Origin: a virus
Length of the DNA stretch: 64,000 nucleotides
IMG/VR virus record: IMGVR_UViG_3300012000_000001
Span: 111,553 to 175,552 of that record
Direction: 5' to 3' (one strand)
Shown one piece after another: positions 33,952-43,863 of this stretch. Position numbers and translations under genes: made by a program. Each line of letters starts with the position of its first letter. The stretch's first letter is position 1. The notes beneath the pieces were generated by a model that saw only the letters and a list, made by a program, of their open reading frames with translations, searched no databases and was not told where the DNA came from.

Positions 33952-35613
33952 ATGCTTAAAACAACTATCGTTACTGGAATATGGGATCTTGGTAGAGATT
34001 CTCTAGGTGAGGGCTGGAGTAGGTCTTTCGAACACTACAAAGATAAGTTCTCACAACTGCTACAATCTTTAAAAGATGTTCAGCTAATAGTATTTATAGA
34101 CCCGAAGCATGAAGATATAGTCTGGAAATATAGATCTCCAACTAATACTGTTGTTTATCATCATTCAGCAGATAATTTTGATAACAATTTTTTCCCATTC
34201 AGGCCACAAATAGAAAAAATAAGAACAAATGAGCAGTGGTTGTCTCAAGCTGGATGGTTAAAGGATAGTACGCAAGCTAAATTACCACTTTACAATCCGA
34301 TGGTAATGAGTAAAATGTTCCTTCTGCATAATGCGAAAATATTCAATCCATTTAATAGTGAATATATGTATTGGCTAGATGGTGGAATATGCAATACTGT
34401 TCACCCTGGATATTTTAGCCATGACAACGTAATAGAAAAAATACAAAATTTAACTAAAAAGTTTCTATTTATATGTTTCCCATATGAAACTAATAGCGAG
34501 ATACATGGATTCGATATCTCTAAAATGAGAGAATATTCGAAAAATGATAATGTTAATCGGGTTGCTCGCGGTGGGTTTTTCGGTGGGCATATAGATTATA
34601 TTTCTGAAGCCAATAATTTATACTACTCTCTTTTAGCGGATACCCTATCTAATGGACTAATGGGTACTGAAGAAAGTATTTTTACTATTATGACCTATTT
34701 ACAACCAGAAGTATATCAATACGAAAGCATTAATGGTGATGGGTTAATTTCTACATTTTTTGAAAAAGTCAAAAATCGTGAAACAACAATAGAGCAGGCT
34801 CAGCAAAGTAATCCTAGAAAAAAGCATACCAATAGCGATACTGTGCTCTACATTAATGCTTTTAATTCACCAGAACAATTGCAAATGGTTTTGGATAGTT
34901 TTGAAAAATATGACAATTCATTTATTGCCCAAACTAAAAAGATATTAATTAACAATACAACAAATAATGAATTATTTCCGCAATACGACGCTATATGCTC
35001 AAAATATTCATTTGCAGAACATATAAAAAAGGGAAATCTTGGAGTATGTAGGGCAAGACAATTTGCAGCCGAGCATTTCGCCGATTTGGGTTCCAAATAT
35101 ATGATATTTTTTGAAGACGATATGTTGCTGGATTATTCTAGGGCTAAATGTGATTTTGGTTTCTGCAAACCAGCCCAAAATCTACTGCACTCTTTAATTC
35201 GTATAATGGATAATGAAGAATATGATTTTCTTAAATTTAGCTTTAGTGAGTTTTATGGACACAACGGAGAACAGTGGAGTTGGCATAATGTTCCATCTGA
35301 TTTGAGGGTTAAATATTTTGGTGGAACGACTAAAAGACCTCTAACCAAGTTCACAGTGATAAAATCTTATAATGGTCTTCCATATGCTGAAGGAGAGATT
35401 TACTATTCTAACTGGCCCCATATTATAGATCAAGAAGGTAATCAAAAGCTGTTTTTAGACACTAAATGGGATAGACCATTTGAACAAACTTGGATGAGTC
35501 ACATATATACCCTAACAGTTAATGGTGTTGTTAAGCCCGCTATATTACTAGCTAGTCCAATTACACATAATAGAGTACATTTTTATGAAGCGACAGAACG
35601 TAAAGAAAACTAA
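33952..35613 (+). CDS. Two-domain glycosyltransferase (HtrL/YibB-like plus GT-A)
   Basis: About 553 residues when started at 33952 (MLKTTIVTGIWDLGRD); ATGs at 33856 and 33898 extend it with an unlikely hydrophobic leader, and none of the three has a clear ribosome site. The first domain has TIVTGIWDLGRD, PMVMSKMFLL and NSEYMYWLDGGI, as in HtrL/YibB proteins. The second domain has LGVCRARQFAAEHF and MIFFEDDMLLD (DXD-type). It opens the only plus-strand operon of the window and overlaps the next gene by 29 bases. Confidence 0.72.
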   Translation: MLKTTIVTGIWDLGRDSLGEGWSRSFEHYKDKFSQLLQSLKDVQLIVFIDPKHEDIVWKYRSPTNTVVYHHSADNFDNNFFPFRPQIEKIRTNEQWLSQAGWLKDSTQAKLPLYNPMVMSKMFLLHNAKIFNPFNSEYMYWLDGGICNTVHPGYFSHDNVIEKIQNLTKKFLFICFPYETNSEIHGFDISKMREYSKNDNVNRVARGGFFGGHIDYISEANNLYYSLLADTLSNGLMGTEESIFTIMTYLQPEVYQYESINGDGLISTFFEKVKNRETTIEQAQQSNPRKKHTNSDTVLYINAFNSPEQLQMVLDSFEKYDNSFIAQTKKILINNTTNNELFPQYDAICSKYSFAEHIKKGNLGVCRARQFAAEHFADLGSKYMIFFEDDMLLDYSRAKCDFGFCKPAQNLLHSLIRIMDNEEYDFLKFSFSEFYGHNGEQWSWHNVPSDLRVKYFGGTTKRPLTKFTVIKSYNGLPYAEGEIYYSNWPHIIDQEGNQKLFLDTKWDRPFEQTWMSHIYTLTVNGVVKPAILLASPITHNRVHFYEATERKEN

Positions 35614-36898
35614 GGTTATCAAACCGAAGTCCAAATTAAATAACCAAGAAACTATATTTGTGCAAATAGCGGCTTATAGAGACCCTCAACTATTACCGAC
35701 TCTAAGGGATTTATTTAACAAAGCCAAATATCCACAAAATATTACCGTGGGCATATGCTGGCAACATTGTTCTTCCGATGAGTGGGACACACTTGAAGAG
35801 TTTCGTGATGATCCAAGAGTTAAAATTATTGATATAGATTATAAAACTAGCCAAGGAGTATGTTGGGCTAGAAATTTAGTTCAGTCTTTATACAATAATG
35901 AAACATATACATTACAATTAGACAGCCATCATAGGTTTGTACAAAATTGGGATGCCACACTTATAGATATGCTAAAATATCTACAAAATAAGGGTCACCA
36001 AAAACCATTAATCACAGCCTATATACCAAGTTTTGATCCAGATAATGACCCAGCAAGCAGGGTACAAGAACCATGGAAAATGAACTTTGATAGGTTCATA
36101 CCAGAAGGAGCGGTTTTCTTTCTTCCTGCATCATTTGATGAGTGGGATGATAAAACGCAACCTCTACCAGCTAGATTTTATAGTGCCCATTTTGCCTTTA
36201 GTGTTGGCGCTTTTTGTACAGAAGTTCCACATGATCCAGAATATTACTTTCATGGAGAGGAAATAAGCATAGCTGCTAGAGCATATACTCATGGATATGA
36301 TCTTTTTCATCCTCATAAAGTGGTGTGTTGGCACGAATATACGCGAAAAGGTAGAACAAAACAATGGGATGATGATAAGAAATGGTTTGAGAAAAATAAT
36401 CTTTGTCATCTTAAAAATCGTAAATTGTTTGAAATGGATGGAGAAAAAAGAGATATAGATTTTGGAAAATATGGATTCGGTTCAGTGAGAACTTTAAGAG
36501 ACTATGAAAAATATAGCGGCTTATCCTTTGGAAAAAGAGCAATCCAAAAAAGAGTTCAGGAACATAAAGCTCCCCCAGATCCAGAAACCTCAAATTTATC
36601 AGACGAAGAATTTGATAAAAAATTAATGAAAATTTTCAAACATTGTATAGATATTCAGTACGGACAAGTTCCAGAAAATGATTATGATTTTTGGGCCGTT
36701 GCTTTTAAAGATCAAAACGGAGTAGATATTTATCGGCAAGATGCTGATAAAGATGAAATATTGCGAATGAAGAATGATCCCGATGGTTATTGTAAAGTAT
36801 GGAGAGAATTTCAAACAGAAATTAAGCCATCTAGCTGGATTGTTTGGCCACATAGTATTAGTAAAGGATGGGCTGATCCAATTATTGGTGGCCTATAA
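35585..36898 (+). CDS. GlcNAc-transferase-like glycosyltransferase
   Basis: A 437-residue protein. The first ~290 residues match the Skp1-type GlcNAc transferase family: IFVQIAAYRDPQLLPTLRDL (about 24-43), QGVCWARNLVQSL, LQLDSHHRFVQNWD (the DxH metal site, about 115-128) and YYFHGEEISIAARAYTHGYD (about 220-240). The last ~130 residues form an extra domain of unknown role (QYGQVPENDYDFWAVAFKDQ). In eukaryotes the family modifies a prolyl-hydroxylated protein; here the acceptor is unknown. Confidence 0.75.
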   Translation: MKRQNVKKTKVIKPKSKLNNQETIFVQIAAYRDPQLLPTLRDLFNKAKYPQNITVGICWQHCSSDEWDTLEEFRDDPRVKIIDIDYKTSQGVCWARNLVQSLYNNETYTLQLDSHHRFVQNWDATLIDMLKYLQNKGHQKPLITAYIPSFDPDNDPASRVQEPWKMNFDRFIPEGAVFFLPASFDEWDDKTQPLPARFYSAHFAFSVGAFCTEVPHDPEYYFHGEEISIAARAYTHGYDLFHPHKVVCWHEYTRKGRTKQWDDDKKWFEKNNLCHLKNRKLFEMDGEKRDIDFGKYGFGSVRTLRDYEKYSGLSFGKRAIQKRVQEHKAPPDPETSNLSDEEFDKKLMKIFKHCIDIQYGQVPENDYDFWAVAFKDQNGVDIYRQDADKDEILRMKNDPDGYCKVWREFQTEIKPSSWIVWPHSISKGWADPIIGGL

Positions 36899-36904
36899 TA
36901 GACT

Positions 36905-37684
36905 ATGATACTATGGCATAACAAGCCTCTGTGCTCGGCTGGTTTTGTTATTAATTTAGCTTCAAGACCAGACAGAAAAGCATCAGCCATTAAGGAACTA
37001 GAACAATCTGGTATTAGTGGATTTGAATTCTATAATGCTACAACCTTATCGGATCCAGACTGGCAAGCGTATGGATGTACTCAAAGTCATCTAGATTTGT
37101 TTAAAATACAAATAGAAAATAATATTGATTATTTATTAATATTAGAAGATGATATACATACATCTTATACTTATAGCACGCTTAATAAGATTACAAAAAT
37201 AGATAAACAAATTAAGTATGCTCATAATTGTATTGATAGCTTTCATCATCTGAAACCCGATTTGCTATGGCTTGGCTCCAGAGTGGAACAAGATGTAGAT
37301 TATTATGATGACTATATATCTTTTTCTAATAAAACTTTAACAGCCCATGCGTATATCAGTTCTTTGTCGTTGGCAAAGTTCTGTGTTGAAAACTTTAAAT
37401 ATAACGAGCATGGTCACCTGTCTTATAGATATCCTATAGACTTTTTCTTATCACAACTTAAAATTAAAACAGATCATCAAATTATCAACAATATAAATAA
37501 TAAAGCATTTGTCACCAATAATCTAGTTACTTCAGTTAGCAACTGTTTAATTTTTAATCAAAAACCCGGCTATTCTAATATTATTCATAAAGATATTGAT
37601 TATGGGATATGGATAGCTGGTTGCCATGAACACTATTGTTTTAATCCGTTAAAAAATAAGATTAATTACCATGAATACATTTGA
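36905..37684 (+). CDS. GT25-family glycosyltransferase
   Basis: A 259-residue protein: AGFVINLASRPDRKASAIK (about 11-29), GCTQSHLDLFKI (about 58-69) and LLILEDDIHTSY (about 77-88) are the GT25 landmarks of LPS galactosyltransferase-like enzymes. It overlaps the FkbM-type gene by 14 bases. Confidence 0.8.
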   Translation: MILWHNKPLCSAGFVINLASRPDRKASAIKELEQSGISGFEFYNATTLSDPDWQAYGCTQSHLDLFKIQIENNIDYLLILEDDIHTSYTYSTLNKITKIDKQIKYAHNCIDSFHHLKPDLLWLGSRVEQDVDYYDDYISFSNKTLTAHAYISSLSLAKFCVENFKYNEHGHLSYRYPIDFFLSQLKIKTDHQIINNINNKAFVTNNLVTSVSNCLIFNQKPGYSNIIHKDIDYGIWIAGCHEHYCFNPLKNKINYHEYI

Positions 37685-38366
37685 TATTATTAAACATTGG
37701 GATGATAATTTAGTACAGTCTCATATTATGTCTGAATTAAATTATCTTATAAATTACTTTAAAAAGAGAAGCACGACTAACATCAGATATTTGGATATTG
37801 GAGCCAATTGTGGAAGATATTGGAATGTTTTATCTCAGCATTTTACCGTTGATTATGCTATAATGGTCGAACCCTCAACAGAACTCCACAAGTATTTGTT
37901 GCATAAATTTAGAGATACTAATTTTTCTATATATAATTTTGTACTATCTGATCACGATAGTATGGTTAGTCTAGCAGATATTGATTTTAGTTTTTATACA
38001 CAATTAGACAATAATATTAATTTAGGATTATCTAAATCTTACTTATCAGATAATAATAATAAAACACAATTATCAGCTGAAAATTTCTTTAATGACTATA
38101 TATATTTTAATAATATTTATAAATTAGATCTCATTAAAATAGACACAGAAAATCGTGACTACCACATATTGAAATCAATGACAAATGTACTCTCTAAATT
38201 AGAATCTAAACCTATAATTTGTTTTGAAAACAATTATCATAACGACATGACACAAGACGAGGCTCAGGCTATATTAAACAATTTTACTAGTATCAATTTA
38301 TATGAGCCAATTAATATTGCAGATATCAACTGGAGTAGTGTATTTTTATGCCCAATTCAAGCTTAA
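37671..38366 (+). CDS. FkbM-family methyltransferase
   Basis: A 231-residue SAM methyltransferase: YLDIGANCGRYWNVLSQ (about 42-58) is the SAM loop, AIMVEPSTELHKYL follows, and LIKIDTENRDYHILKSM (about 152-168) is the FkbM signature. Such enzymes O-methylate sugars, which fits its neighbours. Confidence 0.8.
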   Translation: MNTFDIIKHWDDNLVQSHIMSELNYLINYFKKRSTTNIRYLDIGANCGRYWNVLSQHFTVDYAIMVEPSTELHKYLLHKFRDTNFSIYNFVLSDHDSMVSLADIDFSFYTQLDNNINLGLSKSYLSDNNNKTQLSAENFFNDYIYFNNIYKLDLIKIDTENRDYHILKSMTNVLSKLESKPIICFENNYHNDMTQDEAQAILNNFTSINLYEPINIADINWSSVFLCPIQA

Positions 38367-39052
38367 TATTACTTAATAGTATTTTATACAATTTTAAAAT
38401 TAATAAAAAATATTGGACTTATGATAACTTAACTGGAGAAGACTATGATACTAGACGATCTAAGCCAGCTCCATACATAAGAACAGCAATAAATATAGCT
38501 AAATTATTAAATATGACAACAGTAGTCGAAATAGGCTCAACTAGATTTGCTGTAACTCAACCATGCGTTGATTATTTTGATGATACTAATTCAGACCCAT
38601 ATATTTCGCCACCTTGTTGCTGCGATGGTCATGCTACTTATTTTTGGGCTAGGGCAGGCTTTATAACTCATACGGTGGACATAGACACCAACTGTTTAAA
38701 TGGTGTGCAGTGGTCATACGGAAATTTAAACCAACCACAACCATCAAATCTAAAATTACATATTCCAGAGGACGGTATATCGTTTTTGAATAATTTTTCA
38801 GATAAAATAGATGTATTATATCTAGACGGATGGGATAAAGGAACTATGAATTATGCAGAAAAGCATTTGGAGGCTTTCCAAGCAGCTAAAAATAAATTAT
38901 CTAATATTCATTTAATTCTTATAGATGATACAGATTATCTTACTAAAGAGGGGGGGAAAGACCAGCTGTTATCTCCATTTTTAATTGAACAAAATTATTA
39001 TTTATTGTTTAATGGCAGACAAACTCTTTTTATCAATAGGTTTCCAACATGA
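38348..39052 (+). CDS. Methyltransferase-like protein
   Basis: A 234-residue protein with VVEIGSTRFAVTQ (about 58-70; SAM-like loop), THTVDIDTNCLNGVQW and IDVLYLDGWDKGTMN (about 151-165). The order and the acidic residues resemble class I methyltransferases of sugar blocks. A CCCCDGH-like cysteine run (PPCCCDGHATYF) near residue 89 is unusual. It overlaps its neighbours by 19 and 4 bases. Confidence 0.6.
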   Translation: MPNSSLILLNSILYNFKINKKYWTYDNLTGEDYDTRRSKPAPYIRTAINIAKLLNMTTVVEIGSTRFAVTQPCVDYFDDTNSDPYISPPCCCDGHATYFWARAGFITHTVDIDTNCLNGVQWSYGNLNQPQPSNLKLHIPEDGISFLNNFSDKIDVLYLDGWDKGTMNYAEKHLEAFQAAKNKLSNIHLILIDDTDYLTKEGGKDQLLSPFLIEQNYYLLFNGRQTLFINRFPT

Positions 39053-39819
39053 ATATTATTGTAACTTTAACAACCGTACCCAATAGACTACTAGAGCATC
39101 ATGGTTCTTGTTCAGCCAGATTAGCCATAACCACATTATTGGAACAGTCTTATCAGTCGTATGAGGTCCACTTTAATATTCCACTATATTATCGTAATAA
39201 CCCAATTATTTTACCCGAATGGATCGATGAGTATGCTAAAAAATATAATCATCTAAAAGTTTTTAGAACCGATGACTATGGTCCCATTACTAAAATATTC
39301 CCAACCCTAGAGAGGGTTACTGATCTAGAAACCATGATTATTGTTGCCGACGATGATTTGTATTATATGGACGGTATGATATCCTCCCATGTAGAAGCCA
39401 GATCTAGATATCCTGAAGCCGCTTTGGGTTTTGCTGGATTATCCTCAATAGACGGATCGTGCCATTTCTGTACAACTATACAAAAGGACACAAGAGTTAA
39501 AATTTTAGAAGGATACAAAACAGTATCGTATTTAAGAAAATTTTTCGACACAGAAGAACTTAAGAGTCAGTTTATGGACAAGTCTTGGAGAGATGACGAG
39601 ACATTATCTGCTTACATGGGATATAAGAATATTCCAAAAATAGTTCTTGCTTACTCAGGAGATACGGACTATAATCCTAGAGTAGAGTCTTTTCCTGTGA
39701 TTGGTCATGTTCCTACACAACAGGGTGGTTGCCATGTATTTAGAAATTGTGATGAAGCACAAAAGAGATCAGATGATAATATACAAAAATTTTATAAGCT
39801 TGGTTATCTAGAAAGATAA
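39049..39819 (+). CDS. Glycosyltransferase (GT-A type)
   Basis: A 256-residue protein. IIVTLTTVPNRLLEHHG starts it, and LETMIIVADDDLYYMDGM (about 93-110) has the DDD metal site; WRDDETLSAYMGYKNIP is the late acidic block. I recall this type from LPS and phage sugar loci. Donor unknown. Confidence 0.72.
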   Translation: MNIIVTLTTVPNRLLEHHGSCSARLAITTLLEQSYQSYEVHFNIPLYYRNNPIILPEWIDEYAKKYNHLKVFRTDDYGPITKIFPTLERVTDLETMIIVADDDLYYMDGMISSHVEARSRYPEAALGFAGLSSIDGSCHFCTTIQKDTRVKILEGYKTVSYLRKFFDTEELKSQFMDKSWRDDETLSAYMGYKNIPKIVLAYSGDTDYNPRVESFPVIGHVPTQQGGCHVFRNCDEAQKRSDDNIQKFYKLGYLER

Positions 39820-39823
39820 TATC

Positions 39824-40207
39824 ATGAAGTATGTAGCCGTAATACTAGTATTGGGATTATTTGTTTGTAAAAATTCTGCTAATGCCCAGCAGTGGCCTAA
39901 TCCAGAAAATGCCAGACTAACTAATACCATGACAAATTTTATGAACCAGTTTGGCGGAGGAGGACTCCCGATTCCTGTTCCAGTGCCTGTGGACTATAAT
40001 TATTACTCTGACTATCAAAATGGATACCAACAGCATCTTCAAAATAGCGTGACACAAGTTGAAGTATATTTTAGACGCAGACAATTTAATATGTATTATC
40101 GACAATTAGAAGAGTTGCAGAAACAAGAGATCAAAGATCTAAAAAGATCTAAGCAACTAACTATTCCGGAACTTAATCGTATTTTTAATAGAGAGTCATC
40201 ATTTTAG
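39824..40207 (+). CDS. Small secreted protein
   Basis: A 127-residue protein with a clean signal peptide (MKYVAVILVLGLFVCKNSANA, cut expected before QQW). The mature part has a Gly/Pro/Val stretch and a charged helical C-terminus. It ends convergently with the subtilase gene with a 4-base overlap. Function unknown. Confidence 0.6.
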   Translation: MKYVAVILVLGLFVCKNSANAQQWPNPENARLTNTMTNFMNQFGGGGLPIPVPVPVDYNYYSDYQNGYQQHLQNSVTQVEVYFRRRQFNMYYRQLEELQKQEIKDLKRSKQLTIPELNRIFNRESSF

Positions 40208-41136
40208 AATACGGGATTGATAATACCATAGCCCTCAAATTTTCTAATTCCTTTATATCTAGAATCTTTTAGAGATATAGTATTTTGCTTGAAAGCATCA
40301 ATATAGTCTTCAAATGTATTTAGTTTATATTTTTTGTGTTTAAGATTATAACTTAGTAATAATGCAGCACAACCAACAGCAAACGGATTGCTCATACTTG
40401 TGCCGCTCATGCTTGCATATCTATTTCCTGGCACACATCCGATAATATCATGACCCGGAGCCAGAAAGTCCAGATCTTCACCACTGCAAGTAAAAGATGT
40501 GCGATTTAAATTTTCGTCTATAGCCCCAATAGATATAGTATTTTTATATTTAGCAGGGTACATTATCTCAGAGTTTTCTCCACTGTTCCCAGCCGCACAA
40601 AAAACTATACAACCTTTACTATTAGCATAGCTAATTGCGTTTTCTATAGACTTGGCTGGATTTGGAGAACCTAAACTCATAGTAATAAAATTTACTCCAT
40701 CATAGTCAGCCGCCCAATAAATTGCATCAGCTACGGCACTCATAGATCCAGATCCATCATCTCCCAGAGCTTTTACTGGTACGATTTTTGCAGCGGGTGC
40801 CACACCAACCATTCCGAATCCATTATCTGATGCTGCTATTGTGGATGATACGTGAGTACCGTGACCCGCACCGTCTATTGGGTCTCTTCCACTATTAACA
40901 AAGTTTTTACCGGGTAATAAATTATCTACCAAGTCTTTGTGCTTAAGGTCGCAGCCAGTGTCTATTACTGCCACGATAACCCCATCACCCTTACTTTTAC
41001 TCCATAATTTTGGAATATTAAATTTCTTTAATTCCCATCCTTCTGATTGAGAATCGTCAACAGATAAACCATATACATCTTCTTTAATATATGGTAATAA
41101 GCTAATATTGTCTTTATTAAATCTTTTTCTTATCAT
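40204..41136 (-). CDS. Subtilisin-like serine protease without signal peptide
   Basis: A 310-residue S8 peptidase; I start it at 41136 because AAGGA lies 6 bases upstream and the ATG overlaps the previous stop. Catalytic residues are Asp59 (VIDTGCD), His92 (GHGTHVSS), Asn183 (AAGNSGE) and Ser246 (GTSMSNP). It resembles intracellular subtilisins: short N-terminal extension, no signal. It is coupled to the trypsin-like gene, so the two proteases are probably made together. Confidence 0.88.
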   Translation of the reverse strand: MIRKRFNKDNISLLPYIKEDVYGLSVDDSQSEGWELKKFNIPKLWSKSKGDGVIVAVIDTGCDLKHKDLVDNLLPGKNFVNSGRDPIDGAGHGTHVSSTIAASDNGFGMVGVAPAAKIVPVKALGDDGSGSMSAVADAIYWAADYDGVNFITMSLGSPNPAKSIENAISYANSKGCIVFCAAGNSGENSEIMYPAKYKNTISIGAIDENLNRTSFTCSGEDLDFLAPGHDIIGCVPGNRYASMSGTSMSNPFAVGCAALLLSYNLKHKKYKLNTFEDYIDAFKQNTISLKDSRYKGIRKFEGYGIINPVF

Positions 41137-41888
41137 TTTGATTCCTTGATAGTAGAAATGGTGTTTGTAATCCATTCAACATGATCACTAATTCTGGTAT
41201 GGCCACTAAATGTTCCATAGGCCGATTTTATCATCCCCTTGTCATGTATAACACAAGAGTTTATGCCTGCTAGTTTATTTCCGATAAATAAGCCGCCCCC
41301 GCTATCACCACTAGCAATACAATATTCTAATTCTGTTCTGTTTGTTCTAGAAGGGGAACACACCAACAATCCCCTATCTATAGAGTCTATAGTATTAGAA
41401 CCGGCTCTTAGTTTATCGTCCAGTTTATTAACGCCCACCAAAAAATTTCCAGTAGCGCCATATCCAGCTATGGAACATATTTTTCCTACCTCGTTTTTAT
41501 TGGTATATAATTCAGGATACCATTCCAAACCTATATCGTCTTCTAAAATGCATATAGCAATATCATAATATCCAAATTGGTCCATTTTATAATTAGGATG
41601 GACTATGATTTTTGATACATTAATTGTTTTGCTATTGATAGTCGCTCTACAGGTTCCCACATCTTGCACAATATGCGCGGCTGTTATTATAACATTAGAT
41701 TGGTGTGCTATTCCAGAACCAAAATAAGGCTTGGTATCAGGAGTGGTACCATGCACTTTAGCAATATATACAAATTTTGATCCGTACTCTATATGCTTAG
41801 AGTCTGGGGTATTGGGGTCTATCGTGCCCGAAAAACCTACGACACAAGCCAACGACAACGCTATAAATATAACTACTTTTTGTATCAT
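41133..41888 (-). CDS. Trypsin-like serine protease, exported
   Basis: A 251-residue S1-type protease with a signal peptide (VVIFIALSLACVVGFSG). Catalytic His72 (TAAHIVQ), Asp109 (YYDIAIC) and Ser196 (SGDSGGGLF) are in place. Mature cysteines could form disulfides. It would act outside the cytoplasm or in the virion. A GGTGTA motif lies 45 bases upstream of the start. Confidence 0.85.
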   Translation of the reverse strand: MIQKVVIFIALSLACVVGFSGTIDPNTPDSKHIEYGSKFVYIAKVHGTTPDTKPYFGSGIAHQSNVIITAAHIVQDVGTCRATINSKTINVSKIIVHPNYKMDQFGYYDIAICILEDDIGLEWYPELYTNKNEVGKICSIAGYGATGNFLVGVNKLDDKLRAGSNTIDSIDRGLLVCSPSRTNRTELEYCIASGDSGGGLFIGNKLAGINSCVIHDKGMIKSAYGTFSGHTRISDHVEWITNTISTIKESK

Positions 41889-42192
41889 TTTGAACTTTTA
41901 AGTTATATGGTCTATTTCGTACCTTAGTATAATACACCCTTGCATCATCAACAACTGTTGTATTCCAACTAGTATAGTCCATCAAGTGACCAAATACTAA
42001 ATGACACTTGGTACACAAAGTAATTAAATTTGCGGGATCTAATTCTCTTTCTGGATTTATATGAAACGGCTCTATATGATGAACCTCTAGTTTTTGTGAC
42101 GTTCCGCACGCAGCGCACAGTGGTTGTTGTTCAAGATGTTTTTTTCTACACGATGACCATTGAGATGATCTATCAGATAATATTTGCCACAT
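41797..42192 (-). CDS. HNH endonuclease
   Basis: A 131-residue protein with a standard HNH core: CAACGTSQKLEVHHIEPFH (about 27-45) and NLITLCTKCHLVFGH (about 55-70). The natural end is probably near RNRP; the last 30 residues overlap the protease gene and look like out-of-frame sequence. Free-standing HNH genes are common in phages. Confidence 0.75.
   Translation of the reverse strand: MWQILSDRSSQWSSCRKKHLEQQPLCAACGTSQKLEVHHIEPFHINPERELDPANLITLCTKCHLVFGHLMDYTSWNTTVVDDARVYYTKVRNRPYNLKVQNDTKSSYIYSVVVGLCRRFFGHDRPQYPRL
41927..41938 (-). promoter_or_regulatory. GGTGTA-type putative phage promoter (protease pair)
   Basis: Minus strand GGTGTATTATAC, 45 bases before the trypsin-like ATG, inside the HNH frame. 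Confidence 0.45.
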
Positions 42193-42198
42193 ATGACC

Positions 42199-42342
42199 TT
42201 AACCACCCCCTCCGCCGCCTCCGCTCAGTATGGTTCTGCTTGGTGTTATAGTAACAGTTGGAGTAACTGTTGGTGTTGGGGTCACACTAGTAAGGGGTTT
42301 TTGAGTAGGTACTGGACAGCAATTAATATTAATTATAGTCAT
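42199..42342 (-). CDS. Small Thr/Pro- and Gly-rich protein
   Basis: A 47-residue ORF starting with AAAAGG upstream of ATG at 42342. It has CCPVPTQ, a Thr-Pro repeat like those of the two large proteins upstream, and ends in seven glycines. The poly-Gly tail recalls short phage virion proteins. It is probably part of the same surface-protein unit. Confidence 0.5.
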   Translation of the reverse strand: MTIININCCPVPTQKPLTSVTPTPTVTPTVTITPSRTILSGGGGGGG

Positions 42343-42366
42343 TATAATACCTTTTATTTATAAATT

Positions 42367-43863
42367 TCAAATGATTGAAGGGATAGGTGTTGGCGTGGGA
42401 GTTGGTGTAGGTGTTGGTGATGGCGAAATTGCAGTAGCATTATTATTACATAATTTTACAACCACATTATCTATAGCCGCCCCAACAACGCCACAATCCG
42501 TACAGGTGCTTTCAAATTTTACAAGTGTAATCGTACTATCTGCTGTAAAAACAAGAGTTTTAGTAACCCAGCCCATAGACTCATATGTTCCAAATGTAGT
42601 AGACGATGGATCGAAAGAATAATCTTTTGTAATTGTTGACGAACCAATAATCGATAATCTGCATGTTTTTACGATATTTTTTTCTGTAATATTATGTGCA
42701 GCCAAATTAAAAGTTACTGAATATGTGCTTCCAATAATTGTATTAATACTTTGTTGAATATATCCTGCACTTAAAGCATTCAAATCTATCCATTTATTAA
42801 CAGGCTGAGTATCATCATATTGTGAAAGTGAATGAATATCCACATTAGATATAGTCCAATAATCTAATGCCCCAACTGGGGATGTTCCAACATCTGGAGC
42901 AGATCCTGGCGTTCCAGACTCAAAATCTCCATTTAAAACCAAATTGGTTGAACCCTCATCATCAATACAAACACAAACATTAAAATGTCCAGTATTATCT
43001 TGAGGCTGCGGATCATAAAAGAATAAATATAGTTTGCCTGTTTCGTTTGCTATAGCACTATAAGATGATCCAACAAAAAATACCGTACCAGATTCACCAA
43101 TACGGCCAAGCAAACTAACATAAGGAAATCCAGAAAGTGGATCATTGCCTGTTCCTGGTATTCCATCAGGACCATATGCTCCAGGATGATCTGACCATCC
43201 TACATTAATATTGCCATCAGCCGATATTGTTAATAGAGATCCAGCATTTACTTGTATATTTGTATTTAGTGCATTGGCTGAACTATTATGAGTAGGTCCT
43301 AAAACTTTGGGAGAAGGACATATAAAACCACCAACGACAATATCGTTAGGCATACAAAGGGCTAACACTATATTATTAGCTGGATCTTTGATCGTAACTC
43401 TTCCGATGCCGTTATGGCAATCTGATAAATTACATTCTAGTCGTAATGTAGTAGACTGACTGCTAAGAATATGTTCATTAATTGTAAATACTGTTTCTCT
43501 ATACCTCCCATCAGGAAAATTATTTAAATTTGCTTCGCCTATCAAATTGTTGTCAATATAAAAATTAAAAATAGCCCTATTACATGAGTGACCAGCAGAA
43601 CAATTGACCGGATCATATGATACAATTGCGGTGTATCCATACAGATCAACACCTTCCCCTAAACAAATATCTGGCACTGGCGTAGGAGGTGGTGGGGGTG
43701 GGGGCGGTAATGGAATATCTATGATATTAGATTTGTCACAACAGCCGCTGCCTCCAATACGCAACTGAATACTAGAAGCCCTAGATCCTCCTGGAGACAA
43801 TATACTACCAGGAACATATAATTTAATTATTTTTTTGTCGCAATTAATTAGGGGAGTTGTCAT
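42367..43863 (-). CDS. Surface lectin-like protein (LecA-like plus DUF642-like)
   Basis: A 498-residue protein; ATG at 43863 overlaps the previous stop (ATGA). After a Pro-rich linker come a beta-sandwich domain (about 60-180), a PA-IL/LecA-like galactose-binding domain ([20 protein letters not shown] with a later GKLYLFFYD, about 205-290) and a DUF642/choice-of-anchor-like carbohydrate-binding domain ([14 protein letters not shown] to [10 protein letters not shown], about 305-475). The tail is Pro-Thr repeats. It probably binds host or self glycans as part of a fibre or decoration. Confidence 0.68.
   Translation of the reverse strand: MTTPLINCDKKIIKLYVPGSILSPGGSRASSIQLRIGGSGCCDKSNIIDIPLPPPPPPPPTPVPDICLGEGVDLYGYTAIVSYDPVNCSAGHSCNRAIFNFYIDNNLIGEANLNNFPDGRYRETVFTINEHILSSQSTTLRLECNLSDCHNGIGRVTIKDPANNIVLALCMPNDIVVGGFICPSPKVLGPTHNSSANALNTNIQVNAGSLLTISADGNINVGWSDHPGAYGPDGIPGTGNDPLSGFPYVSLLGRIGESGTVFFVGSSYSAIANETGKLYLFFYDPQPQDNTGHFNVCVCIDDEGSTNLVLNGDFESGTPGSAPDVGTSPVGALDYWTISNVDIHSLSQYDDTQPVNKWIDLNALSAGYIQQSINTIIGSTYSVTFNLAAHNITEKNIVKTCRLSIIGSSTITKDYSFDPSSTTFGTYESMGWVTKTLVFTADSTITLVKFESTCTDCGVVGAAIDNVVVKLCNNNATAISPSPTPTPTPTPTPIPSII

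Noticed and set aside
41797-41888. Homopolymer frameshift in the HNH tail over the trypsin-like gene
   Set aside because: No homopolymer longer than three lies at the right place and both other frames stop at once, so nothing points to one correction.
42355-42362. TATAAATA as a T4 late promoter before the small Thr/Pro protein
   Set aside because: The transcript would start too close to the ATG and exclude the ribosome site; the motif is also common by chance in AT-rich DNA.
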